NCBI GenBank assembly: GCA_900547475.1
Contig: URGW01000005.1
Location: 1 to 64,000, forward strand
Length of the DNA: 64,000 nucleotides
Direction: 5' to 3'
Origin: an uncultured Clostridium sp.
GTDB taxonomy: Bacteria; Bacillota; Clostridia; Clostridiales; Clostridiaceae
Below, in pieces: positions 54,837 through 62,950 of the stretch. The position numbers were made by a program, and so were the translations under genes. Under the pieces are notes generated by a model. It saw only the letters and a list, made by a program, of their open reading frames with translations, did no database searches and was not told the origin of the DNA. The first letter of the stretch is position 1. Every line of letters starts with the position of its first letter.

Positions 54837-56129
54837 CTAAACTTCTAAAGATAAAAGTTCTTCATAGCTTTGTCTCTTTGATACAACCCTAGCTAATCCA
54901 TCTTTTACAAATACAACTGCTGCCTTTGGATTTTTATTATAATTGCTAGACATTGAGAACCCATATGCACCTGTTGAGAATACTGCTAGTATATCTCCTA
55001 TATCAGGTTTTTGAATATAAATATCATTAACAAAAACATCTCCTGATTCACAGCATTTTCCTGCTATTGCAACTCTATCATTACATTTATCAGTAATTTT
55101 ATTTGCTATAGCCATTTCATATTTAGCCCCGTATAACGCTGGTCTTATATTATCTGTCATTCCTCCATCTACTGAAACATAAGTCCTAACCCCTTCAATT
55201 TCTTTAATTGCTCCAATTGTATAAAGAGTAGTTCCTGCATTTCCAACTATTGATCTGCCTGGCTCTATAGTTAAAATAGGTCTTTCTATATTTAACTTTT
55301 CACATACATAATCTACCTTGTTTAATATAGAAGTACAATAATCAATTGTTTCTTTAGGTTTATCTTCATCAGTATAATGTATACCAAATCCCCCACCCAA
55401 ATCTAATTCAGGTATTGTATATCCTGTTTCTTCTTTAATATCCTTTATAAATCCAAGCATAATCTCAACTGCATCTTCATAAGGCTGTATCTCAAAAATT
55501 TGTGAACCTATATGACAATGTAATCCTCTTAAATTTATATTTTCACAATCTAATGCTAATTTTACAGCATCCATTATTGTCTCTCCAACTGGTGCAAATC
55601 CAAATTTAGAATCTATTTGTCCTGTCTTTATATAATCATGAGTATGTGCCTCTATTCCTGGTGTTAACCTTAAATATATATTTTGCTTCTTATTATATCT
55701 CTTAGCTACTTCATTTAGTATCTTCATTTCATCTAAATTATCAACTACAAATACTCCAACACCTAGTTTAACTCCTAATTCAACTTCATTTACACTCTTG
55801 TTATTACCGTGGAAATATACTTTATCTAAAGGAAATTCTGCTTTATAAGCTGTATACAATTCTCCTCCTGATACCACATCTAAATAAAGCCCCTGTTCAT
55901 ATATAAGCCTACACATTGCTTTTGTTAAAAACGCTTTACCTGCATAAGCCACTCTATTATTATTTTCTAAACATTTAAAGTCCCTATAATACTTTTTACA
56001 TGTGTCTATTAAAAGACTTTCATCCATTACATATAGCGGTGAACCAAATCTACTAACTAACTCTGTTGAACTAATTCCACCTATAAATAGCTCATTTTCT
56101 TTAATTTCCATTGCCCCAAATAATTTCAT
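54837..56129 (-). CDS. lysA: Diaminopimelate decarboxylase
   Basis: 430 residues. A PLP enzyme making L-lysine from meso-diaminopimelate, the last step of the pathway. The PLP-binding Lys is in VAYAGKAFLTKA (near 55). HCHIGSQI (near 198), DLGGGFGIHY and EPGRSIVG bind the cofactor phosphate, and the active-site Cys is in KCCESGDVF near 345. ATG at 56129 with GTGGAGG 8 nt upstream. It is controlled by the lysine riboswitch in its leader. Confidence 0.96.
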   Translation of the reverse strand: MKLFGAMEIKENELFIGGISSTELVSRFGSPLYVMDESLLIDTCKKYYRDFKCLENNNRVAYAGKAFLTKAMCRLIYEQGLYLDVVSGGELYTAYKAEFPLDKVYFHGNNKSVNEVELGVKLGVGVFVVDNLDEMKILNEVAKRYNKKQNIYLRLTPGIEAHTHDYIKTGQIDSKFGFAPVGETIMDAVKLALDCENINLRGLHCHIGSQIFEIQPYEDAVEIMLGFIKDIKEETGYTIPELDLGGGFGIHYTDEDKPKETIDYCTSILNKVDYVCEKLNIERPILTIEPGRSIVGNAGTTLYTIGAIKEIEGVRTYVSVDGGMTDNIRPALYGAKYEMAIANKITDKCNDRVAIAGKCCESGDVFVNDIYIQKPDIGDILAVFSTGAYGFSMSSNYNKNPKAAVVFVKDGLARVVSKRQSYEELLSLEV

Positions 56130-56165
56130 TGTTATTGCCTCCACTTAAATTATAAATTATTAACA

Positions 56166-56203
56166 TAAAAAAACTACCACTATAAAATCCTATAGGGTAG
56201 TTT
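56166..56203 (-). terminator. Riboswitch-controlled terminator before lysA
   Basis: Minus-strand AAACTACC / GGTAGTTT stem with inner CTATA / TATAG pairs and a T-run. A near-perfect palindrome (AATTCAATTATTTAA and complement, about 56238-56268) between aptamer and terminator is a candidate antiterminator. Confidence 0.85.
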
Positions 56204-56269
56204 GCTTATTAAAATGCAATTTTTTTATCTAAAATAAATTCAATTATTTAAATTAAATAATTGAATAAT

Positions 56270-56440
56270 CGCACCTTTTTAGCACTCCACTTCCGTGACA
56301 GTTATGCATATGTTATATGCATACCCAGAAATAATCCTTTGCATAAGTTATTTCTTCGGCTGTTACACCTTTCATAAATAATCAATGCCTGCCGACTCCT
56401 ATTTATTACTATTTATAAACAGCACCTCTAACATAGGTAT
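56270..56440 (-). ncRNA. Lysine riboswitch (L-box) before lysA
   Basis: Minus-strand elements in order: GTTAGAGGTGC, AGGAGTCGGCAGG, AACAGCCGAAG, GGGTATGCATA / TATGCATAA and CTGTCACGGAAGTG, then CTAA closing the stem. A textbook lysine aptamer. The rest of 56130-56534 is AT-rich with the terminator described separately. Confidence 0.93.
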
Positions 56441-56534
56441 TTTATTAATTTATATATTATATGTTAATCTTTAATAATATGATACCATATAACTAAAATT
56501 ATTCAACTGTATTTTCAATATTATTCCATATTAA

Positions 56535-57209
56535 TTATTCGCCTCTATATTTATCCATAAGACTACTCATAGTATCTCCATTTGATGGTGGTGTATAAGT
56601 AATGGCATTAGCCCCAGCTTCTATAGTTCTTCTTATGCTTTCTTCAGTTGGACCTCCTGTTGCTATAACAGGGAAATCTGGAAACTCCTCTTTTATCCTT
56701 CTTACTATCTCAGGAGTATTCTTTCCACCAGATACATTTAATATTGTTGCTCCAGCTTCTATTCTTTCTCTTATATTTTCATTAACTGAAACTACTGTAA
56801 CTATTAAAGGAATGTCTATTGTTTTTCTTATCTTTGAAACTACTTCATTAGATGTAGGTGAATTTACAACTACCCCCATGGCACCTTTAAACTCTGCATC
56901 TAATGCTAGATTTACTACTCTTTTACCTTGAGTTATTCCTCCACCAACTCCACAAAAAACAGGTACATCTGCTGCCATAACCAATGCTGCTGTTATTAAT
57001 GGTTGAGGAGTAAATGGATATACAGCTATTATGGCATCTGCATTAGTGTTTCTTATAATTGCAACATCAGTTGTAAATAATAGCGATTTTATTCTCTTTC
57101 CAAATATTTTTATTCCTGAGCAATCTCTAATACAAGATGGAACTTCTACCACATGACTTCTTAGAAGACCCTTAATTTCAGGAACAGTTTTTTGCTTTTT
57201 TATCTCCAT
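56535..57209 (-). CDS. TIM-barrel protein of unknown function
   Basis: 224 residues with an (alpha/beta)8-barrel look: repeated hydrophobic strands ending in conserved Gly/Asp, FCGVGGGIT (near 88), ATILNVSGGKN (near 153) and PVIATGGPTEESI (near 180), the last resembling a phosphate-binding loop of ThiG- or HisA-like enzymes. Often annotated only as a hydrolase in Clostridia; I see no residues that prove a reaction. AGGGGTG upstream of its ATG. It lies upstream of the lysA riboswitch on the same strand. Confidence 0.65.
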   Translation of the reverse strand: MEIKKQKTVPEIKGLLRSHVVEVPSCIRDCSGIKIFGKRIKSLLFTTDVAIIRNTNADAIIAVYPFTPQPLITAALVMAADVPVFCGVGGGITQGKRVVNLALDAEFKGAMGVVVNSPTSNEVVSKIRKTIDIPLIVTVVSVNENIRERIEAGATILNVSGGKNTPEIVRRIKEEFPDFPVIATGGPTEESIRRTIEAGANAITYTPPSNGDTMSSLMDKYRGE

Positions 57210-57456
57210 TAAAACACCCCTATCACTAAATTTCTAAATATATTATACTATTTTAAATCAAATTTTAAAGAAGTTTATAATAAATTACATTAAATTTAAC
57301 ACTTAGTCTATAAATTTTATTAATTACTTGATAAAATGTTTGTGTATCTAACTAAAATTTATATTCAAATAGTTATCTAAATTTAACTAATAGAATATAC
57401 TATTACAAAAAATTTAGTTAGTACGCTTTCTAAAAAAATTGAATGGAGGTGTTTAA

Positions 57457-58698
57457 ATGAAACTACTAAAAAATTATTATCCGCCATATGTAATCCTTTC
57501 CATTTTGTATTTATTTTTTATTATCTTTGCTTTTTTCTTAGATTCACCATCTGAAATTTTTCATGGCATAAAATCTATAATACTATCATCTGATATATTA
57601 ATTACTGATTATATGGAAGTTGGTGGAATTGGCGCTGCTTTAGTAAATGCTGCCCTAACGAGTTTATTATCACTATTACTTTTAATTACTATAGGAATTA
57701 AACCTAATGGTTCAACAATAATGTCTTTATGGTTAATGACAGGTTTCTCTTTTTTAGGTAAAAATATATTTAATATTTGGCCTATTATACTAGGTGTATA
57801 TTTATTTTCTATATACCAAAAAGAACCTTTTCTTAATTATATATTAGTTTCTTTATTAGGTACTTCTCTTTCTCCTGTAGTAAGTCAAATTAGTTTTGGA
57901 ATCAATCAGTATAATTTTATTTCAATAATTTTAGGTATATTGCTTGGTATTGCAGTAGGTTTTATTCTTCCTCCTATAGCTTCACATAGCATAAAAGCTC
58001 ATAATGGGTATAACTTATATAATATTGGATTTGCTAGTGGATTAATTGCTACATTATTAATGTCAATACTAAGAGGTTTTGGAATAAACTTAGACTCTAG
58101 ACTTATTTGGCATAGTGGATCAAATAAAGTTTTATCTATTTTACTTATTATTTGCTGTGTTTATTTAATTATTATTGGAGTTATTTATGGTAAAAATAAA
58201 AAATCTAATCTTACTACTATTAATAAACAAACTGGTAGATTAATAAGTGATTTCTATATATTATTCGGAGAAACTACTTATATTAATATGGGCATATTGG
58301 GTATTTTAGCAACTTGTTTTGTTATTATTATCGGTGGAGATTTAAATGGTGCTACTATATGTGGAATTTTTACTATAATAGGATTTGGATGCTTTGGTAA
58401 AAATATAAAAAATACTATTCCTATAGTTATTGGTGCTACCTTGGCTGCTATATTTAACATAAATGAAATTACTTCACCTGCTTTACTATTATCTATATTG
58501 TTTTCAACAACACTTGCTCCTATTTGTGGTAAGTTCGGATGGAAATATGGTATTTTAGCTGGTATAATTCATGTTAATATAGTTACAAATATAGGTTATT
58601 TACATGGTGGTCTTAATCTTTATAACAACGGTTTAGCTGGCGGGTTTGTTGCAATGATATTAATTCCACTAATAACCACATTTAAAAAGGAGATCTAA
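57457..58698 (+). CDS. DUF1576 polytopic membrane protein (internal duplication)
   Basis: 413 residues and about 12 membrane segments. Two halves share the motif set: F-LGKNI-N--PII-G (near 105 and 315) and HNGYNLYNIGFASGLIA (near 185) against HGGLNLYNNGLAGGFVA (near 390), so it arose by duplication with an inverted or parallel repeat. Architecture resembles a secondary transporter or channel, but the substrate is unknown. GGAGGTG upstream of the ATG. The small gene at 58702 starts 3 nt after its stop codon. Confidence 0.85.
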   Translation: MKLLKNYYPPYVILSILYLFFIIFAFFLDSPSEIFHGIKSIILSSDILITDYMEVGGIGAALVNAALTSLLSLLLLITIGIKPNGSTIMSLWLMTGFSFLGKNIFNIWPIILGVYLFSIYQKEPFLNYILVSLLGTSLSPVVSQISFGINQYNFISIILGILLGIAVGFILPPIASHSIKAHNGYNLYNIGFASGLIATLLMSILRGFGINLDSRLIWHSGSNKVLSILLIICCVYLIIIGVIYGKNKKSNLTTINKQTGRLISDFYILFGETTYINMGILGILATCFVIIIGGDLNGATICGIFTIIGFGCFGKNIKNTIPIVIGATLAAIFNINEITSPALLLSILFSTTLAPICGKFGWKYGILAGIIHVNIVTNIGYLHGGLNLYNNGLAGGFVAMILIPLITTFKKEI

Positions 58699-58701
58699 CT
58701 T

Positions 58702-59046
58702 ATGAAATTTAAAGTTGAAAAAAACATTAAGATTATTAATGAATTAATAGCCTACTTTTATAAATTAGGAACTATTGATGTTCATATTGATTTAAGCTCT
58801 GATGATGAGAATTCTTATTTTAATATCTATGGACAAGTTGATAATATTTCAAAAGATGAATTGGAGTCTTTAGCTTCTATTTTAAATACTCCAAGACAAT
58901 ATGAAGTTGAAAATTATTATTGGAATCTTGGGGGAGAATGTGAATTTGACTCTGAACTTACATTAGTTGGAATGATGATAAATTCAGCTAAAGTTTCATA
59001 TAAAGATAATATTTTAAAAATTGCTATCATTCGTGAAGAAAACTAA
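58702..59046 (+). CDS. Hypothetical small acidic protein, partner of DUF1576
   Basis: 114 residues, soluble, acidic, with no recognised family. Its ribosome site (AAAAGGAGATC) lies inside the end of the DUF1576 gene and the start is 3 nt after that stop codon, so the two are coupled. A cytoplasmic regulator or accessory subunit of the membrane protein is the simplest reading. Confidence 0.7.
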   Translation: MKFKVEKNIKIINELIAYFYKLGTIDVHIDLSSDDENSYFNIYGQVDNISKDELESLASILNTPRQYEVENYYWNLGGECEFDSELTLVGMMINSAKVSYKDNILKIAIIREEN

Positions 59047-59304
59047 CTTGTTCGTTAGAGCTTAAAAGTTAACGACTTCTGCTATATTTTATATTATCAA
59101 TTACTAATTTTTAAATAAACCGATAATGTTAATATACAGTTTAACTACCCTACCAGAAAAATTTATAGCACAAATCATTAACTACAAAGGGTGTAATATA
59201 TAAGCAAATAAATGGGAAAAGAAAAAATTAAATATTTATTTTCCAGGAAGCGTGAAATTTTCATTTTAATATAGCATTACTGTTCATCAATTGGAAGAGA
59301 AAAT

Positions 59305-59486
59305 ATTAATGATATTACCGGAAGGAATATTGTAATTAAGTTTTAGAATTTAATTGTTTTTGGAAGAAAAAGAGCGTTAAGAAGCTGAGGGAATGAAATG
59401 ACTTTCGAAGCTTTAGCTCTTTTTCTGGAAAAACAATATAAATTCTTAACGCAAATTACACCATTCTTGGAGGTTATATCATTAAT
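59305..59486. repeat. Structured repeat element, copy B (possible ncRNA or MITE-like)
   Basis: 182 nt, same plan as the copy at 28-210. Stems: ATTGTTTTT (59353-59361) / AAAAACAAT (59429-59437) and AAAAAGAGC (59367-59375) / GCTCTTTTT (59416-59424). The pseudoknot is GCGTTAAGAA (59374-59383) / TTCTTAACGC (59443-59452). Both stems differ from copy A but still pair. It lies in the 473-nt spacer 59047-59519, just 3' of minus-strand sfsA; the left part of the spacer shows nothing else. Confidence 0.75.
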
Positions 59487-59519
59487 TTTTCGTCTCCATG
59501 TGCTGAACAATACTATTCG

Positions 59520-60212
59520 TTAAAGAATAATTTCAACGGGTTGGTTTATTTCTATAGAATCCTCTGTTACTTTGCAATTATATGCAAAAATGTCTACTCC
59601 ATTTTCTTTAGCAAATCTTAAGGCTTCACCAAACTCTTTATCTCTTATATCATTTGGTGAAAATTTATGTACATCTTCTAATTGTATTAAAAACATTACA
59701 CCAGCTCCATATCCTTGTTTCTTTGCCTCTACTAATTCTAATAGATGTCTAGCTCCTCTTTCTGTTGGTGCATCTGGAAATCTAGCATATCCATCATCCT
59801 CTAAAGTAACACCTTTTACCTCTAGAAAATATTCATTTCCCTCTTCTGTGGATATTTTAAAATCAAATCTACTTTTACCAAATGTTTTTTCTCTTAAAAT
59901 ATTGGTATATTCCTTAAGTCCTTTTATTTTTTTGTTTCTTAGTGCCTCATCAACTACTTTGTTTGGTATTTGTGAGTCTATACTTATGAGCTTTTCTCCT
60001 TTATATACTGCCATTAAGTCATAGGGGGTTTTCCTTGTGGGATTAGTTTCTTCTCTTAAAAATACAGTACATCCTGGTACTAATATTTCCCTACATCTAC
60101 CTGTATTAGGTACATGAACCTTTATCTCTTCTTCTTTAAGTTTTACAATTGCATTAAACCTATTGGGTCTACTTATAAACTCTGCTTTAAATATTTTTTT
60201 ATTATATTTCAT
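59520..60212 (-). CDS. sfsA: DNA/RNA nuclease SfsA family protein
   Basis: 230 residues. Conserved SfsA features are RPNRFNAIVKL near 15, VHVPNTGRCREIL near 33, SRFDFKI near 115 and the FLEVKGVTL plus FPDAPTERGARHL stretch (near 130-155), which carries nuclease-like acidic residues. Once described as a sugar fermentation stimulation protein; now considered a nuclease fold. AAGGAG upstream of the ATG. Upstream of its start lies the DnaA-box cluster. Confidence 0.92.
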   Translation of the reverse strand: MKYNKKIFKAEFISRPNRFNAIVKLKEEEIKVHVPNTGRCREILVPGCTVFLREETNPTRKTPYDLMAVYKGEKLISIDSQIPNKVVDEALRNKKIKGLKEYTNILREKTFGKSRFDFKISTEEGNEYFLEVKGVTLEDDGYARFPDAPTERGARHLLELVEAKKQGYGAGVMFLIQLEDVHKFSPNDIRDKEFGEALRFAKENGVDIFAYNCKVTEDSIEINQPVEIIL

Positions 60213-60288
60213 GTTATCTCCTTAAAATATTACATTTTATATTAATATTCTTCATTTATTTACTTAATATTATATATCTTAATAATAG

Positions 60289-60561
60289 TTATCCACAACT
60301 TTTAACTTCAAAATTGCTCCTTTTATTTATATATTTAATAAAAAGACATGTTATCCACAGATTTTGTCCACAATTATGTTAATATTGTTGATAACTTTTT
60401 AAAAGAATACTTGTTCGCTTTTTTTATTTCAACATTGTATATGTTTTTTCTACAATACCCCCTATCTTGTTATATATTTTTCTGATACCCTAATATATTG
60501 TGTCAATAGCTTTTAAAAAGTTTTCAACAGTTTTTTAAAGTTATCCACATTTTGTGGATAA
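60289..60561. other. Cluster of DnaA boxes
   Basis: Perfect DnaA boxes TTATCCACA at 60289, 60351 and 60541 (plus strand) and at 60553-60561 (minus strand, TGTGGATAA), the last two facing each other 3 nt apart. One-mismatch boxes are TTGTCCACA at 60364 and the reverse of TTATCAACA at 60386; TTTTCAACA at 60521 is weaker. The 815-nt spacer 60213-61027 has no ORF; its right end holds the promoter and RAT described below. No dnaA or dnaN gene is near. Confidence 0.8.
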
Positions 60562-60794
60562 CTTTTAACATTATTAAGAGCTTTTACACAAACCTTTTAA
60601 ATAACTTATATTAGAAAACTAACACTGTTATTAATAACACCTATAAAACTTATGTATACCCTTTGGTCATCCCCCTAATATTTTATTATTATCTTATAAA
60701 ATTTTAAAATCTAAATATAAACAATATGATTTTGCTCATTATTCTTAAAATTTAAATTTATGAATTTTCTTTTAAAAAAATTTTTCAAAAAACC

Positions 60795-60823
60795 TTTACA
60801 GTTTTTTTTTGCTATGCTATTAT
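60795..60823 (+). promoter_or_regulatory. Sigma-A promoter of the PTS gene
   Basis: TTTACA (60795-60800), a 17-nt T-rich spacer and TATTAT (60818-60823). It directs transcription into the antiterminator region about 20 nt downstream. Confidence 0.7.
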
Positions 60824-60844
60824 ATTTTTTGTAATTGAATAAAC

Positions 60845-60875
60845 AAGCGTGTTACTGGTGATGCAGGCAAGGCTT
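60845..60875 (+). promoter_or_regulatory. RAT antiterminator (GlcT/LicT-type RNA target)
   Basis: AAGCGTGTTACTGGTGATGC followed by AGGCAAGGCTT forms the conserved ribonucleic antiterminator with GUGUUACUG and CAGGCA cores. It overlaps the 5' arm of the terminator at 60869, so binding of a BglG/GlcT-type protein would prevent termination. Confidence 0.85.
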
Positions 60876-60956
60876 AAATATGTATAAATTATTTTTTATC
60901 TCAAATAATAATAAGGGATAAGTTTATAGTTTATAGATATTTGAGCCTTTTTTGTT
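60869..60956 (+). terminator. Regulated leader terminator of the PTS gene
   Basis: Arm AAGGCTTAAATA (60869-60880) pairs with TATTTGAGCCTT (60938-60949) including one G-U, followed by TTTTTTG. The RAT shares the 5' arm, giving a mutually exclusive switch. Confidence 0.82.
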
Positions 60957-61027
60957 TTTTATAAATATTTTAGGTTCATGCTATTATCTTATGATTTTAA
61001 ATTATTAGTTTTAGGAGGAATAATAAA

Positions 61028-62707
61028 ATGATGCAATTTTTACAAAGAATCGGTAAAGCAATCATGCTTCCAATTGCAGCCCTTCCAATCGCTGGTATAT
61101 TACTAGGTGTTGGTGGAGCATTATTAGGAATAGCTGGATTAAGCAATGCTCCTGCTATTTACGAACCATTAATATCATTTGTTAATATTTCAGCTGTTAC
61201 AGCTGTTTTAACTGTTATGAAAAATATAGGTGATATAGTTTTTGGTAACTTACCTATATTGTTTGCTGTTGGTGTTGCTGTTGGTTTAGCTAAAAAGGAT
61301 AAGGGTACTGCTGCTTTAGCTTCCGTATTCGGATTTATCGTAATGAACCAAGTTGTTTCTACACTTTTAGCTTTAGGTGTTACTCAATTAGGAGTTCTTA
61401 CTCCAGATTCAGTTGGAAACTATGGAACTTATGTAACTACTAACTTAGGTATATTTACATTAAATATGTCTGTATTTGGTGGTATCATAACTGGTATTGT
61501 TACTGCATTATTACACAATAGATTTTGTACAATTCAATTACCACCAGTTATAGGATTCTTCTCTGGTGCTAGATTTGTTCCAATAGTAACTTCACTTACA
61601 ATGGCTTTAGTTGGTGCATTACTTGCATTTGCATGGCCAGTTGTTCAAGATGGTATAAGTATGTTATCTACATTTGTTAAAAATGCTGGAGCCTTCGGTA
61701 CTTTCTTATATGGTCTTCTTGAAAGAGCTTTAATTCCATTTGGATTACACCATGTATTCTATACTCCATTCTGGTATGGATCTTTCGTTGAGGCTAATGT
61801 ATTAGTTAATGGTTCAGTTCAAACAGTTGCTGGTGCTAACACTGCCTACTTCGTTCAATTATCAAGCATGACTGACTTAGTTGGTGCTTCTGCTTCAACT
61901 ATGAGTGAAATTGTTAGTGGAACAACTAGATTCATGACTGGTAAATTCCCATTAATGATGTTCGGTCTACCTGGTGCTGCACTTGCTATGTATAAAGCAG
62001 CTAATCCAAGTAAAAGAAAAGTTGTTGGTTCATTATTAGCAACAGCTGCATTAACTTCTTTCTTAACTGGTATTACTGAACCATTAGAATTTACATTCTT
62101 ATTTGTTGCTCCAGTATTATACGTTATTCATTGTGTTTTTGCAGGTTTAGCTTATATGTTAATGGGTATTTTAAATGTATTTATAGGTATGACATTCTCT
62201 GGTGGATTCATTGATTATGCTTTATTTGGATTACTTCCTGCTGGTGCTGGTGTTCCAACTAAATGGTTAACAGTTATACTTGTTGGTATTGTATACTTTA
62301 TAGTTTACTATTTCGTATTCTATTTCATGATTACTAAATTAAACTTAAAAACTCCTGGTAGAGATGAAAATGAAGGGGAAACTAAACTTTACACTAAAGC
62401 TGACTTCCAAAATTCTAAGGGTACTGCTACAGAAGCTTCTGCTCCAAAGACTGCTGGTAAAGGTGAAATAGCTGAAAAGGCTCCTTTAGTATTAGCTGCT
62501 TTAGGTGGGGAAGAAAATATAGTATCTGTTGATGCTTGTATCACAAGATTAAGAGTTGAAGTAAAAAATAAAGCAAATGTTAACAAGGATGAATTAAAGA
62601 ACCTTGGTGCTGCTGGTGTTGTTGAAGTTGGTAATGGAATTCAAGCAATATTCGGTGCAAAAGCAGATGGTTATAAAAATGCTATAAACGAAATTCTTGG
62701 TGAATAA
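61028..62707 (+). CDS. PTS glucose/N-acetylglucosamine-family EIICB permease
   Basis: 559 residues. The IIC domain (about 1-440, about ten membrane segments) begins FLQRIGKAIMLPIAALPIAG and includes the substrate-loop region GITEPLEFTFLFVAP. A linker precedes the IIB domain (about 475-555) with the phospho-Cys in SVDACITRLRVEV. No IIA domain, so a separate IIA is used. Sequence alone does not separate glucose from GlcNAc, but a GlcT-type RAT in the leader and GlcNAc-releasing enzymes in the window make both plausible. TTAGGAGGA upstream of the ATG. Confidence 0.9.
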   Translation: MMQFLQRIGKAIMLPIAALPIAGILLGVGGALLGIAGLSNAPAIYEPLISFVNISAVTAVLTVMKNIGDIVFGNLPILFAVGVAVGLAKKDKGTAALASVFGFIVMNQVVSTLLALGVTQLGVLTPDSVGNYGTYVTTNLGIFTLNMSVFGGIITGIVTALLHNRFCTIQLPPVIGFFSGARFVPIVTSLTMALVGALLAFAWPVVQDGISMLSTFVKNAGAFGTFLYGLLERALIPFGLHHVFYTPFWYGSFVEANVLVNGSVQTVAGANTAYFVQLSSMTDLVGASASTMSEIVSGTTRFMTGKFPLMMFGLPGAALAMYKAANPSKRKVVGSLLATAALTSFLTGITEPLEFTFLFVAPVLYVIHCVFAGLAYMLMGILNVFIGMTFSGGFIDYALFGLLPAGAGVPTKWLTVILVGIVYFIVYYFVFYFMITKLNLKTPGRDENEGETKLYTKADFQNSKGTATEASAPKTAGKGEIAEKAPLVLAALGGEENIVSVDACITRLRVEVKNKANVNKDELKNLGAAGVVEVGNGIQAIFGAKADGYKNAINEILGE

Positions 62708-62745
62708 TTTTATTATAAAATTTGATGTATTTAAAATATTAGAGT

Positions 62746-62773
62746 AAAAAAGTGACCCTAGGTCACTTTTTTT
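62746..62773 (+). terminator. Intrinsic terminator after the PTS gene
   Basis: Perfect stem AAAAAAGTGACC / GGTCACTTTTTT with a 4-nt loop CTAG-like turn, T-runs on both sides. Confidence 0.93.
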
Positions 62774-62802
62774 AATTATATTTTATGCTTATAAAATAAA
62801 TT

Positions 62803-62872
62803 AACCATTGTTATTAATATATTTATGGCACTATATAAGAATTTAATAAATATATAATTAATAACAATGGTT
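62803..62872. repeat. Long AT-rich inverted repeat
   Basis: AACCATTGTTATTAAT (62803-62818) pairs perfectly with its complement ending at 62872, extended by ATATTTAT after a 3-nt bulge. About 24 bp of stem between the PTS terminator and the radical SAM gene. It may end the radical SAM transcript; no T-run is present. Confidence 0.6.
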
Positions 62873-62950
62873 TAAAGGCCTATAAGCTTCTATATTAAAT
62901 TATTCCAATATATATAAACTTTATTCAATAATATATTATTCTACCTTTTA

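Noticed and set aside
60289..60561. Calling the DnaA-box cluster oriC
   Set aside because: No dnaA, dnaN, rpmH or gyrB genes are near, and the neighbourhood (sfsA, PTS) is not that of a Firmicutes origin. GC skew could not be computed here.
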